The notes: generated by a model from the letters alone, not told the origin. A DNA stretch of 64,000 nucleotides from Dipteris shenzhenensis (GCA_047967505.1 CM106541.1), one strand, 5' to 3'. Shown: positions 23,328-35,770, counted from the first letter of the stretch. A program made the numbers and translations.

Positions 23328-24970
23328 GGTCTCTTGAATTCTATCTTTTGTTGGGGAACAGTATTGCCTGACAAGGTTGATTGTTGTTGGAGAGTCTGTT
23401 TTTGCATGAGGCATTACTGAGTTTCTGCATTCTGGTGGAATGCACTTTCATCAGACAGAAATCTCGCACGGAATCAGGTGGACAAAGTATTTTTGTCCCA
23501 GCAGTAACTGCCTTGTATATGTATCTTTGAAATAATATAACTATATGCAGTTTGGCAGGAGGTACATCCTCAAAATGTGCATGGCATTCATGGAAAGAGA
23601 GAGAATGATGGGATTTTGTTTCAGTTTGAACTGTTCACAAGTAACTTCCCTCCAGATTTTGGTTGTGCCTGCACATGGTTTTGATCGAGTGATAGTGAGG
23701 AGTTTGGATATTAACATGCATGAAGTATTCATAACTCGAGGGGGGATAATGTTCTGTATGATTCTGTTGAGTAAATTCAGTTGCACCTCATGACTTACCT
23801 CCATGTAAAAGCATTCTTGAAATTGTAAGGTTCCTACAAATGCAACCAGATTTTTATGATCAGATGCATATAGACATGCTTGTTTGCTTTGTGGTGAGGT
23901 TCTGGTGTCGCCTCTTCTGCCTTTGCTTCCTCACAGTCAATATAGACCAATCTAAATTCGCGATAGTGTTATAGCGCACAAGTCATGTTTCAAACTTGTG
24001 GTAATAGAGTCCTAACTACGTGACATGCTGCAAAATGATTTTGAATTTAGCATGTTGCTCATGACACTTACCTAATGTTTTTGTTATTTGGCCTTGCATG
24101 CGGTTCATGCAACTCACTACACTTGTAAAGCTTTTGTTATTTATTTCGTTCGTTTGGGTTGAGTGGCTGAGTGGGGTTATTTTTTCTTGGTTTTTAAGGT
24201 TAGCTTTGAGGATTGATTTTCTCATTCGGATGGGCTTAGAATCTCTCAAGATTATGCTGCATATCACCAACACGTATTGCATGTGGATTTTTGAATTGTA
24301 TGTTGTCCCTCTTTTAAGTGGATATAAATATAATTTTCAAGAGTCAGTCCTTTCTTTTTAACAAAAGCAGTTTGAGTAATAAGTTTCCTATGTTTTTATT
24401 AGAGAGCATGCTCATTGAAATTCTGTTCATCAATAAAACTCCAAGAAGTCTTGTAGCATTCCTTAATTTATGCATTAGTTAAAATCGGTAATAGTATCTA
24501 TGTAGCCCCACTAGTCATCAATCTCTTCACTTGTTCCATGTGAAATGCACTTGGAGAATCCAAGTACAAAAAAATTAGGTTTCATTCTTTTGTGGCTAAA
24601 TGAATTTAGATGAAAGAACAATGAGGAGGGCCACTACGAAACCGAAGGAAGGAAATTGTGGAATTGGCACTAGTATTGGTTCACTCCTAATTTGACATAT
24701 GAAGATGGGCAGTGTCTTGGTGCATTGTAGTCTCAATTCTAAAGTAGGTCAAGAATAGCAATGCTAAGTGATGTGTCATATGGGAATTTTGTGGTTAGCT
24801 CTGTAAGATCAATAGTGGAAGTATTATGGGTACATTTAGAGAAGTGGTTGTTTTCATAATGATCGGCCATATACATATTATTTCAAAATAGATTAAAGTT
24901 TTGTTGGAAGTGTTTAAAACTCGCATTCAATTTTGAAGGGTTGCTTAATATCATCTTTTTAATACTTTTG
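23328..24970. other. Gene 3' flank and intergenic sequence
   Basis: No further gene is recognised. Conventional AATAAA is absent close to the stop. A weak AATAAT near 23,531 could serve for polyadenylation. Open frames of about 85 codons on both strands lack motifs. Confidence 0.4.
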
Positions 24971-24978
24971 TTATGTAT

Positions 24979-25052
24979 GTACAACTTCGATTGTTATAAA
25001 TATGGTTGCAAAATATGTACAACTTAGATTGTTATAAATATGGTTGCAAAAT
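24979..25052. repeat. Near-perfect tandem duplication, 37-bp unit
   Basis: Two copies containing GTACAACTT(C/A)GATTG and TTATAAATATGGTTGCAAAA follow each other directly, differing at about one base. This indicates a recent event. Confidence 0.85.
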
Positions 25053-25155
25053 AGTCCCCCTTCTCCCCAACATATCGTAAGAAAAATCTTGAAATTAATA
25101 AGATTAGTCACGAGGGGATGGGGATGCAACCATCGGTGATGTAATTTCAATTTGT

Positions 25156-25232
25156 TGATTGCTATTGAACCACCCTTTTCTTTTACATCTGAAATTTGAT
25201 TGCTATTGAACCACCCTTTTCTTTTACATCGT
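25156..25232. repeat. Perfect tandem duplication, ~42-bp spacing
   Basis: GATTGCTATTGAACCACCC followed by TTTTCTTTTACATC occurs at about 25,157 and 25,199, identical over about 33 bp. Confidence 0.85.
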
Positions 25233-25239
25233 TGCCTTT

Positions 25240-25650
25240 GGTTGTAGATGCCTCTCCCCCACCTCTCCTTTCTCCTCTTGATGCCATAAAGGTTGACTTG
25301 CCCATGGGAGCCATCCCAAAAAGTCACAATGTAGTCAAAACCAAATACAACATGCTAACAACCGATTATGCCATAAAATGAGCCAAAAAGAAAGCCTTGA
25401 GGGTCAAAACAACTCGAAGCATCATAAGATTCTTGTATGAGAATATCATCTTTTGATTTGGACCAAGGTTTTAGTTTATGAATTCGGTCGATGACATCAT
25501 GACAAAGGAATTTCTCATATAACACAAGAAATCAACATGCTTTCCATGTGCGAATGGTCAAACTGAAGTACAAACTAAGTGTTAAAAGGATTCTCCACAA
25601 GGTAAAAGAGCATTGAAACAATTGGCACCACAAAGCTTCAAACAACCCGA
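25240..25650 (+). pseudogene. Ty3/gypsy integrase core fragment
   Basis: The reading contains LMGAIPKSHN-like sequence as VDLPMGAIPKSHN. It continues with YNMLTTDYAIK (the first catalytic aspartate region), KALRVKTTRSIIRFLYENII, KEFLI, HKKSTCFPCANGQTEV and KRALKQL. This is the order of a gypsy integrase catalytic core up to the conserved ANGQTE motif. Several stops are present, and the second aspartate and glutamate positions are not clearly conserved. No other part of the element is adjacent, so it is an isolated relic. Confidence 0.75.
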
Positions 25651-27030
25651 AAGGCATTCAAGGTCACAATGAAGCACACTTCATTCTAGTTGTCATTCGG
25701 CCTTGAAGCACCCTTTAAGGCTAAGCCTAAGGGTGGTTGGCCAACACACGAATGACCAAGAAGTAGTCCAACAACAAGGATTGGACGAATTGTCCAAAGT
25801 CGACAAAGGTAGTTTGAGGGCAACTTGGACACAAAGCGTAATCCAGAAGAGGTGCAAAGCATGGCATGGACATCAAGAAACGAACACTCAAGAAACGAAC
25901 ACTCAAAGACACGATGCTTCCCTTCTTGTGCCTCAATCTCCTAAGTACATTTACTGCTCATTGTGTGGGTAACACTTGGATTCTATGTATGCTTAAATTC
26001 AATGAGCCGATTTTTTAACGACTCAACTAGTGTTTTTCTCTATATCACGAGCCAATGTTATACAACTTTGCATGCAACTTCCTTCTCATTCACTATAGTT
26101 AATTATCAACCATCGTCAAAATTGCCTCTTGCTCCCATCTACTCTTGAGTAGCTTCATATCTATTATCTATTGTCATTCATTCATGTTTCGTTGATTTGT
26201 GAGCTCCAAAAATGTTTGCAAATCACGAGTTCCCATACCATCTTGTGACCCTATCCTTAGTGCTACCTTCATTCAGCCTATGGTGAAAATGTCTAGTAAT
26301 TGCACATGTGGAGAAACATGTTCCATTTTTTTGTGCCTATAGAAAATGTCATGGTATAGTCCTCACTAAAAACGCATTTGATTGTGTCATTGCTTAGTTG
26401 ATCTTCTCAGTGGGTTCTCTAATATTGTGTTTTTGACACTGTGTGCTCTCTATTGTGGTTTCATCCATTGGTACCAACTATTCTTATTGAGCATTAATTT
26501 TCTATCCCTCCAAAGTGATTATCACACCCCATTTTGATTTCTTAGTGTTCGGTTATGATTTTTCATAGTTCTAGGACCTACTAGACCATTATGTTTGTAA
26601 ATATCTCTCATCAAATATGCTAAAATAAAATTCTACTTGCAAGATGACATAATTTGTTATAAAGGAGGGGATTTGGATGTCTAAAACTGATCCTCCAATA
26701 TCACAAATAGATCTTCAATCCTATTTTTTTCTATTATAAGGCAATGGGTTTTGTACATTTCAACTTTGGTGAGCCTCTCTTTCTTGATTTATAAAAATGA
26801 AATTCAAGCCATAGCAAATTTTAGATAGATTCAATGGTATAAATAACTTCAATTTTAAAAATACCTATATATTAACTGTGTTACAAGGCTTAATATAGAA
26901 ATAGATGAGGGGAATAGCCTAAAAGGTTTTACAAGGCTCAAATATGTCAACTACAACAAAAATAGCCAATAAGGCTTTACAATGAAAATATATAAAGTGC
27001 AAAATGAAAGAAAATGCAATTTTCCCATCA
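25651..27030. other. Intergenic, no recognisable gene
   Basis: An open frame at 25,703-25,972 (+) continues directly from the integrase relic and may be its decayed tail. It includes a perfect 15-bp tandem duplication (AAGAAACGAACACTC) near 25,876. The rest is AT-rich and featureless. Confidence 0.4.
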
Positions 27031-27410
27031 TACAACTATAATGTGCCCATTGATACAATTGCAATGCCCCATTGATACAATTGCATGTGCCCACTCATAA
27101 AACTGCATGCCCCCACTGATACAATTGCAATGTGCCTACTAATACAAATGCATCTGCCCACTCAAAATTGCAATATATTTGAAAACTGCAAACTCTATAG
27201 TGGATGGTTGGGGAAATAGCCTAAAAGGCTTTACAAGGTTCATATATGTACATAAATGAGAAAACGATACCCAATAAGCCTTTACAATGATGACATGGAA
27301 AGTGCAAGATGAATTAAAGTACAATCTGCCAATCTGCCCATGATACAATTGCAATCTATCCACTGAAACTCTGCACATTGATCTGCCAACAATCTGTCCC
27401 CACTTAAACT
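26900..27410. repeat. ~300-bp direct duplication with ~25-bp tandem array
   Basis: AATAGCCTAAAAGG(T/C)TTTACAAGG occurs at about 26,912 and 27,211, followed in both places by related sequence (CAATAAG(G/C)CTTTACAATGA). Between them, about 27,040-27,175, five to six copies of a 25-bp unit containing CCCA(T/C)TGATACAATTGCA are arranged in tandem, with two more degenerate copies near 27,340-27,375. Confidence 0.7.
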
Positions 27411-27649
27411 CTGCTCACAGGATTATGTCATGTGTGAAACTGCATGTGAGTAGAGGGACTGACTCCAATAAGAATTTTGAGCATGGCTTTGATTGGCTTC
27501 TTGGAGAAATTTAAACATCCCCTCTAAGGTAAACTAATCTATGCTAATCCATGCTACACCAACCATCAAAGTTAAGAAAAAGCAAGAATAGTTTCTTTTC
27601 TCGTTCTTTTTAATAAGTTACCTAAGGGACAACGGAGCACTACAAACTA

Positions 27650-27698
27650 ATATTCAAATTGAGTCAACTAGTTAGTGTACACACACACACACTAATTG

Positions 27699-27730
<32 letters not shown>

Positions 27731-28365
27731 TATTTTGCTAAATTAAATATGCTCTTACACACACACAACTAATTGATTTAAATTTAAAAATTTTATAAAA
27801 GTTAAATAGCTAAATAAAATGTAGATTTAAATTTAAAACATGAAACATAAGATAATTTCAATATCAACTTAAAAAATAAAAATAAAAACAGTTAGTTAAT
27901 ATATATTGAAAGGATTATATTTGACCTAAATTAAGATCTAAATTTTAATTAAAACTTTAATTTAAAATCAAAATATACTTCTTAATATATACAAACTAAA
28001 CAATTTAATATTTTATACACTTAAATAATACTAATGACAGTTTAAATTTGAAATTGAAAAAAAAGACTCAAATTTAACTTTATAAAAAACAACTAATTTT
28101 CACTTTCATTTTTTAAAAAATATGAAAAAAAAGTTAAATTCATTAATTAGTATAGATATTTAAATTAAATATATACTAATTAAGTAATTACTTAGTATAT
28201 ACCTTGAAAAAATCAAATATATCTTTAAATATATACTAAGTAATTAATTTAATTTTTAAAATATATTTATATTAAATGTAAAAATGTTTTAAACTAATTT
28301 ATTAAAAATATAAATTAAAAAAATTATTTTAAATACAATTATTTTATATTTTAAAATTTTGTGGA
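27650..28365. other. Extremely AT-rich block
   Basis: About 700 bp composed almost only of A and T, starting with (AC)n and (AT)n microsatellites (27,679-27,726). No open frame of note occurs. It stops abruptly at about 28,360, where GC rises. Possible roles are a matrix attachment or replication-associated region or an AT-rich transposon interior; none is proven. Confidence 0.7.
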
Positions 28366-28617
28366 GGGAGAAACCCCCCCTCCCTTACCACTTGGTGGTC
28401 GCGACCACTGAGAATAAGGGAGGGGGGATGACTCAAAGACGAGGATGGCTTGGAAGGCGGCGGCAAATGGGCAGCGATAGCACGGGCGGTTGGAGAGAAC
28501 ACATGCAGTGGTGCATGGGCACACAAGTGGTGACACACGGGCACATGGAGGGAGACAGCACATGAGTGGCAAGAGAGAATAGAACTGGCAACACACATGA
28601 ACACAGGCAATGGCACA

Positions 28618-28620
28618 CGA

Positions 28621-28678
<58 letters not shown>
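28618..28678. repeat. (GA)n microsatellite
   Basis: About 60 bp of nearly uninterrupted GA, with one GATAGA interruption. The open frames crossing it are low-complexity artefacts. Confidence 0.9.
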
Positions 28679-28929
28679 ATGTCGGAAGGTTACCAACATG
28701 CTAGCAATGCCGAAAGAGGAAGGAATGTAGAAACTACAAATGCAAAAAGTGAGAAACCGATGTGGGAGAAAAAATAACTGTCATAGAAGGAAGGAATATC
28801 TTAAGAAGAAGAATGAAAGGAATGTCAAAAACCAAGAATGTGGAAAGTAGAGAAATAAAACTAGGAGAATGTTTAAGAGAATGTCTTGGAAGAAATAATT
28901 TAAAATTCTCACACATTTTTCTTTGAAAA

Positions 28930-29132
28930 TTTAAATCTCTCTTCTCAAATTGAAATCAAATCCCCCGCACTTCCCTTTTGCTTCCTCTTCCCTTCTCTAT
29001 CTTCTCTCGTAACATTATTTCTTCCTTCTCTCGACTCCTACTTTTTCTCCTCTTGTAACATTGTTTCTTCCTTCTCCCCACTCCTCTTGGTAAGATTCTC
29101 TTCTAACTCTCCCCTTCTCCCTCTCACGAACC

Positions 29133-29175
<43 letters not shown>

Positions 29176-29836
29176 CCCCCCTGTCCAATTGTGGCCTCCC
29201 CCTATCGTCGTATACCTCCCATTGCCGCCCATCTACTATCACTACCAGCCACCTTCCTCCTAACACTGTGACCTTCCTCCTGCCGCTGCTGCACACCTTC
29301 CTCCTGCCGTCCTTCCTCCCCCTGCCTTCCTCCTGCCCACCTTCCTCCTACAGTCCTTCCTCCCCCCGCCTTCCTCCTATTGCCTCTTGCCTTCCTCCCA
29401 TTGCCTCTCACCTTCCTCCTCTCGTTGTCGCTCTATCTCGTGCCATCTAGGGCAACCCTGCCTCCCTATGCATCCCCTCTTCCTTAACCCTCGGCGACCA
29501 CGATCGCCACTAGAAGGTAAGGGAGAAGGAAATTCCCCAAGTGCCTCCCTGCCTGCCTCTCCTCCGCATCTCCTCCCTCCCCCCGACACTGGTCCCCCCC
29601 ACCTCTCCCTTCCCCCACTACCAGAACTCCTCCTCATGGGTTGGCCACCTCCGTCGTTGCCTTCCCACCTCCCCCTCCCCCTCACTCGCACCCACTGCCA
29701 CTCCCCCCTACCTCCCTTGCCGCTTCTCCCCCCACTACCACTGCTCCTCCTCCCGAACTGCTATCTCCCCCTTCCCCCACCATCGCTCCTCCATGAGTGG
29801 CCGTTAGCACTACTGCCTCCCCACCTCCCCCTCCAT

Positions 29837-29870
<34 letters not shown>
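28930..29870. repeat. Pyrimidine-rich tract with CCTTCCTCC minisatellite
   Basis: Roughly 940 bp with strong C/T bias on the plus strand. It includes (CT)n at 29,134-29,173 and 29,841-29,869. An irregular minisatellite built on CCTTCCTCCTGCC or CCTTCCTCCCC occupies about 29,260-29,425. Long Pro/Ser/Leu or Arg/Gly/Glu open frames on both strands follow from this bias and are not genes. Confidence 0.8.
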
Positions 29871-29874
<4 letters not shown>

Positions 29875-29875
29875 T

Positions 29876-30870
29876 TAAAAATTTTTAAAAAGAAAAAGTA
29901 AACATGAACTTATCTTCATACTTGGCTAAGATTTGATTGTAAGTTGGTAGATACAGAGCACACTTGCTCTCCTTGCTGTTCCTTGATCCAATTGATTGAG
30001 GGAAGAATGAATGAAGGGAAGGAGACATTTATAGGGGAAATTAGTGTTTCCCTTCCGCCCCCACTTCCTTGCTCTCCCCTTTTCCTTTCTCTTTTCCTCT
30101 TTCCTTATGCTTTTCTCTCCATTTCTGGAATCATTAATGGTGTCTTCCATTGAAAACTCAAGGGAGATTGAAGGAATATGTGGTCTTGGGGGAGAGGAAG
30201 AGGCTATAGGGTAAAAGCTTGAGGTCAAAGCAAGTAGTGAATTTGAGAAGGTAGAAGTAGGGATGTTGGTGGAAAGTGGAGGGAGAGCAAGGAAAATTCA
30301 TTTAGCAACTTGATAATCCTCAAGGGATGGATTGTCATGTTGGAAAAAAGTTAGGTGTAACTAGATGATAGGAGTTAGATTCTTGGATTAGGCGATAGTG
30401 TTGAGAGGCATGGGCAAAGAGGCATGGCAAGGAATATGGGTTAGCATGGATTTCTGGAAAGGTATGGAGGATAGTACTAGAGTTAGGGAGGGATGTGAGT
30501 AGATCAGAATAGAGAGCGGCAAGATTAGATTGAAGGTAGATGACATATTCCTCTGGCAGATCCTTATCGCTTCTAGTAGGCATTGACAGCTTTAATGTTG
30601 GATTTTTCTGAGAGTTATATCCCATGGAAGTTGCTGGCTACTACCCAAAGGGGGGGCTTCCCATCAAGCATTCATAGAGTAGTATTGCATCAACCTTTAA
30701 CCGTATGAGATTTGCATGCATTGAGAGATAGAACACATTCTTCTTGTCTTCATCCATATGCTGGCATAGATCTCAGAGAGTCTTTGTGCTTACTGGTCTG
30801 GTCCAATCAAGACCAAATATTGCATGTAACATTTTAATTTCCAGAGTATGCGTATTCTTCCTTCAAGGTG
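29876..30870. other. Intergenic, no recognisable gene
   Basis: Open frames of up to about 100 codons occur on the minus strand but show no motif. A further weak C/T bias is seen at 30,040-30,120. Confidence 0.4.
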
Positions 30871-30879
30871 GTCCTCTTG

Positions 30880-32090
30880 CTAGAGGACTGCAACAAGCTC
30901 TTGGTATAATGTAGTGATGCCTTGTAGCAAAAGATCTTGTGCTGATCCCTCTGCATCATCATTGGCTTGACCTAGTACTTGAATTTCCAATTTGGAAATT
31001 ATTGCCTTTTGATTTTGCCACTCCATGAACTTGTCTTTATACTTACCCAATGTGGAGGTGTATGCAAGCTTTAGACTATTAAATTGTTGAGCTACTTTTG
31101 GATGCCCTGGAAATTGATCATTAAGCATGCAGAGTTGGAATATCTCTTGCTCGTGAGCATCCAGTTCTACTTTGGTGTGCACAAGTATCTCTCTTGATGC
31201 CATGCATCCTTCTCTAGTGCTTGAATTTGACATTTACCTTCTTTGAGACTGTTCTACAACTTATTGTTTGTGTCTAATGTGGCATGGAGTTGATCCTCTT
31301 TAAGTAGTAATCTTTCATTTAAGTGCAATATTTCCTTCTTGATATCATCACAAGTGGCTTGCATTTGAGAGAGGGATAACTTGACCTTTTCCTTTTAGTT
31401 CAAGGCATCAGATAGCTGTAGGTGTTTTTCTTGGAGAGAAAGCGTGGCTTGTAGGGCATCCTTTCTACTTTCTACTAGAGCATTTTGTGTAGGGAACTGT
31501 TGCTGCATATGTTCTACCATGCTTTCCTTGAGCTTAATAATTCGGTCTCGGCAATTTGCAACTTGGTTTGGAGTGATGGGAGCATATGTCTTTCCATTTC
31601 TCTTACCTGCTCATCTAACGCCACGGTAGCAAATAATTGAGACCATTTTTGTAACTATTGGTTGTGATGTATGATCTAGAATGTGTATGGCCTTGTTTGT
31701 AATGGACATACACTTGATTCCCATGTGCCCATGTGGAACTTTGATCTATTTCTTGAACAACAGTCTATTGTTTGGTGCCACTAGAGACATTTGGGGGTTG
31801 TGACTTTAGAGTCGTGGAGTCGTTAATGTTGGTGACTTGTGATTCTTGGAGAGGCATGCTATTTGGCTCTCTTGTAAAGTCATTATGTGGCATGGTATCG
31901 TCTTGGATTTCCACACTCGAGTCCTTCTGTTGCAAGAGCAAGACTAAACTGTGTTGCAGTATTCTTTGGCAAAGTTCCACATTGTCATTCTCTAGAATTT
32001 GTTTGGATTGTTGCCCATCCATGTTAATATCTGCATTGAGAGTAGGTGGAGGTTCTAATTCCCATTCTGGCGATAATATCAATGTTTCAG
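30880..32090 (-). pseudogene. Unrecognised coiled-coil / acidic protein remnant
   Basis: Reading leftwards on the minus strand, an acidic polar segment (32,082-31,765; includes KDSSVEIQDDTMPHNDF) leads into heptad-like sequence. Examples are EREMERHMLPSLQTKLQIAE-like residues near 31,570, then LNERLLLKEDQLHATLD near 31,290. Next is a frame at 31,233-30,880 with VAQQFNSLKLAYTSTLGKYK and ISKLEIQVLGQ. Stops and at least one frameshift break it. It lies just downstream of the minus-strand gypsy element in the same orientation. It could be an extra ORF of that element, a separate transposon protein or a captured gene. A similar short coiled-coil piece lies at 38,896-39,078. Confidence 0.4.
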
Positions 32091-32689
32091 AGTCCTCTAT
32101 ATCTTGTGTTGAGAGGGGTGTAGAGTCTTCCTCTTGCTCTATTGCAAACCCAATTATTATGCCAATAGATCGGCAATGTAGCTTTTGCCATTAGATGCAT
32201 TGGATACATAATTGGTTAGCAGCAGCAAAGGATATGTGTTAAGCCCAGTCTTATAGTTTTGCTCTACCAAGGAGTGTAAGAGTTTTTACTGACATATAAT
32301 TTTTTCTCTCCTGTATGATTGAAAATGTCAGCCAAAAACTTAGCTGCCTCTTTGCCATACAAGCTGTATTGTTTCATCTATTGCTAGCTCTTTGTTGGTC
32401 TAATCATCAAGGTGTTATGCACCTGCATCCTGCATAATTCAGTTGCTCTGCCTCAATTTCTCCTGCCTCTAGGATCATTTGGTTTTGTGGCATATCTTCT
32501 TGGCATGTTGTATTTATTTGCTCATCAGTATCACTATGCAGAACCACTAGCCATGGTCATTTTGGTGCTAACCTCAGGGTTGGTGATTTTGGATCGTGTC
32601 CTTCTTCAAGTTGGTGATTTGAGGAGGGCTATTGAGGTTGAGGCTTGGGCCATTTGGCATGATGTCGCTTTGTCGATGGTGTTATAGGT

Positions 32690-33280
32690 TGTCCTGCAAT
32701 GAGTTGATAGGGTGCATCTTTTAGAATTAGTTTCGTAGCATCCACTGATTTCATTTCAAGAGGTGGTCTTCTTGCCATTAAGTACCCAATGATATCTGCA
32801 CACCAATCCGGCACAGCATCTATTTGAAATAATGCGGCATCTGGTAGGTCATCTTCTATTCCTTTTGACTTTTTTCCTGTCCTCAATCATGACTTGTGAT
32901 CGGCAATGAAATGTTATGTTGAGCTCCTTTTCTCACCATGATTTTGAAATTGAATTCTTGTAGTAGAAACCATCGAGTGATTCAGCCTGTGGTACATGGC
33001 CGATTCACAAGATATAATAAGGCTTGATGATCTGTGTAGAAGATAAAGTCAGTAGCCAATAGATAGTGTCAAAATTTCTTCACATTGCAGATCATTGCCA
33101 AGGCTTCTCTTTCTGTTGTGGTGTAGTTCTCATTTAGCTGTTTGCTTGCAAAGTGTAAATAGGGTAGTCTTTGTTATGTTTGCCAAGTTGACATAACACA
33201 CTCCCTACTACATAATTGGAACCGTTATTATGTACATGAAATTCTATGTCCCAATTTGGTGCCATTAGAACAGGGGCTGT
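32690..33280 (-). pseudogene. Ty3/gypsy RNase H and linker
   Basis: Pieces FIFYTDHQALLYLVNRP and ITRWFLLLQEFNFKI show the DHxAL segment and the RWxLxLQEF motif of gypsy RNase H. EDDLPDAALFQIDAVPDWC, then APYQLIAGQ, is the linker that normally precedes integrase. Stops interrupt the first half. Confidence 0.7.
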
Positions 33281-33282
33281 GA

Positions 33283-34234
33283 TCAATCTCCACTTGAAGG
33301 TTTCGAATGCTTGTTTGCATTCGTTTGTCGAGATGAAGTTGACAGGAGCTTATATAGGGGCCTTGCAATCATGGCATACCTCAGTATGAATCTTCTATAA
33401 TATCCGGCATGTCCCATGAATACTTGGGTTCCCTTGGCATTTAGTGGGGGGGGAAGTTCCATGATGATCTTTATTTTGTCCATGTCAGTTTTGCAATCCC
33501 ATGTCGAGAGACTATGTGTCCCAAGACTACTCTATGTGTGACCAAGAATTGGCATTTTAGAGGATTCAAAGAGATTCCATACACCCTAAATTTTTTAAGG
33601 ACTTGTTCAAGGCATTTCAAGTAATACTTTTTTCTTGAGTGTATGCACAAGTCATTGAGGAAGACTTGTAGGAACTTGTTGAGAAATTCCTTGAAGGCGG
33701 TGTACATTACCCTTTGAAAATTAGATGGGACATTGCATAACTGAATGGCATGAATATATATGCAAAAATGCCCCATTCTATGGCAAACACTATCTTTGCC
33801 TGATCTTCAGGTGCAATTTGTACTTGGTTGTACCCGATGAACCCATCCAAGAAGCTATACACTTCAGATCCCGCTACCCTTTCTAAAACTGTTTTAGTCG
33901 ATGGTATGGGATAATGATCTCTGATTGTTGCTGCATTGACGTTCTTGAGATTCACACATATTCTGAGCTTCTTGTTTTTCTTAGGAACAATTACAATTGG
34001 TGACACCCAATCGGTATGCTTGACCTCATAAATGAAACCAACATCCAGTAACTTTTCTAGTTCTTCATAGACATGGGTGCCATACTTGGTATTTGTCCTG
34101 TAAGGTCTGCATACCTTTGGTTTGGATCCTTCCCTTATTGGTACGGTATGTACTACAACTTTTGGGGAAATCCCTTTCATTTCTTTGTAGATCCAAGCCA
34201 TGCAATCTCTATATTCCATCAGCAATGCTTTCAA
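33283..34234 (-). pseudogene. Ty3/gypsy reverse transcriptase
   Basis: The frame includes YRDCMAWIYKEMKGISPKVV, SPIVIVPKKNKKLRICVNLK, RDHYPIPSTKTVLERVAG and FLDGFIGYNQVQIAPEDQ (first catalytic aspartate kept). After a frameshift near 33,750 it continues CNVPSNFQRVM and VFLNDLCIHSRK. That second catalytic box normally reads (Y/F)(L/V)DD, and here it has Asn in place of the first Asp (about 33,654). A second frame change leads to FMGHAGYYRRFI near 33,420. The enzyme cannot be active as written. Confidence 0.85.
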
Positions 34235-34258
34235 TTCTTTTTCTTCTTCTAGAGTGAG

Positions 34259-34940
34259 CTATTCACTGATGTATACAAGCTTTTCTTCTTCTCCATCCAA
34301 GGCAAAATTCAGTATCCTTGTCTTGGCTGGTCCTTCATAAACTGAGGTATCCTCAATATTCTCTATTTTTGTGAGCTCTGATTCCCTAACTGGCCTAGGT
34401 ATTGCTATTGTTGCTTCTCTCCTAGTGTAGTATTTTAAGTAATCGGGAACTTCCCTTAGGCCTTCAAGGCATTTTGAGGTGCTTGCTTGGCTGCTAGCTC
34501 CACTGGAAGATATTTTGTCCAATTCACATGTGTTCCCTTGTTCTTCTCTTTTGTTACTATTCACCATTTCACTCTTCATTCTCACATTGGGTTTGAACTT
34601 TATAAGTTTTTGCTTTATGAGGCCAGTGCTAGATTTTCAATAGACTCCCAAGGAGTGGTTCTTCAACCATACAAACACCTTCAAGCCCTTTAGGATCCCA
34701 TTCAAAATTTGGGGACTCGGGTGCTTTTGTGGGCTTAGTTAAGTACAATTCCACCACTTTGGTTTGCATTCTTTCAAATTGGTTAAAGTGCTCTATCTTG
34801 GCCTTTTGGTGTTGTACACCCTCCTTCTTTTTCTTGGACTGATTGCTATTGGCTATTACTGGAGGGTTGATCTTGGGGTATTCTATGGCCATTAGTGCCT
34901 GTAGGATTTCCAAGTCATTGTCAAATACTTGGCCCTCCAA
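34259..34940 (-). pseudogene. Ty3/gypsy protease-RT linker region
   Basis: Open minus-strand frames at 34,940-34,629 and 34,585-34,259 encode charged linker sequence with no catalytic motif, including YYTRREATIAIPRPVRESEL. They lie between the protease and RT domains and end just before the RT. Confidence 0.5.
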
Positions 34941-34955
34941 GGTTGCATTATCAGT

Positions 34956-35770
34956 TTATGTTTCCATATCCCAATCAATGTCGGCACCATAGCCTTCTAT
35001 TATGGACTCTTTAGGGTCACTGTCCCACTCAACGCTTTCCATGAATACTGGCTTTTCCACTACTTTTGATTCATCATCGTAGATTGGTGCTTCTAGTTGT
35101 ATCATTTTGGCACCCACATCTAGCAACATTGGATGTGTTGTTTTACAATTATCTATTGTAGCCAACATTTGTATACAATTATTGATGTCACTTTGTGTAT
35201 CCCCTTCTATGGGCTTTAGTACATTGGTAGCTACATGGGATGCATGACTGGTGGCTGTAGTGGAGGATGTGTCTTCAACATTTCTAGGAATAGTGGGTTT
35301 GATTTCCCCTATTCCTAGATTTATCTTGATAGCGGTTTCTCTATTTTGGATAGTGATTCTATCAGTGCCCCAATCATGGAGTACCGATGCTTCCTGAAGC
35401 CATGGTCTTCCCAATAATATCTGGTATGCTGTGGCTCCCTTGGGAAGATCCAAGATAGTAAACTAGAGAGTGAACCTTACTCTAGCAATTTTTGTTGACA
35501 CATTGTCAATGATACCCAATGGCTTCATTTTTGTGTGGTCAGCTAGGCGGATGTTAAATGTGGCCTTCTACATTGGAGGTAGTCCCCATTCTTCGTATAG
35601 CTCTCTTGCCAGAATGTTTATTCCGGCTCTGCCATCCACTATTGCCGAGTATTGACCAAAGGCTTTATGCTTCAGCGGGATGGTTACATTTTTACTGTCA
35701 TCCCTAGCATCAAATTTTATTGAAATTACCTTTTCCTCTTTTTCAGGTGGGGGGGAGTATTGTGAAGATT
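34956..35770 (-). pseudogene. Ty3/gypsy aspartic protease remnant
   Basis: AYQILLGRPWLQEA (about 35,400) matches the C-terminal flap region of plant gypsy proteases, which normally reads ILLGRPWL. Upstream, toward 35,770, the frame is interrupted. Pieces such as AIVDGRAGINILA-like sequence near 35,640 correspond to the catalytic Asp-Thr/Ser-Gly region but are damaged. A long acidic linker follows to 34,956. Confidence 0.6.

Noticed and set aside
29387-29878. 163-codon proline/serine-rich open frame
   Set aside because: It lies in the pyrimidine-rich tract, with open frames on the other strand too. Composition explains it.
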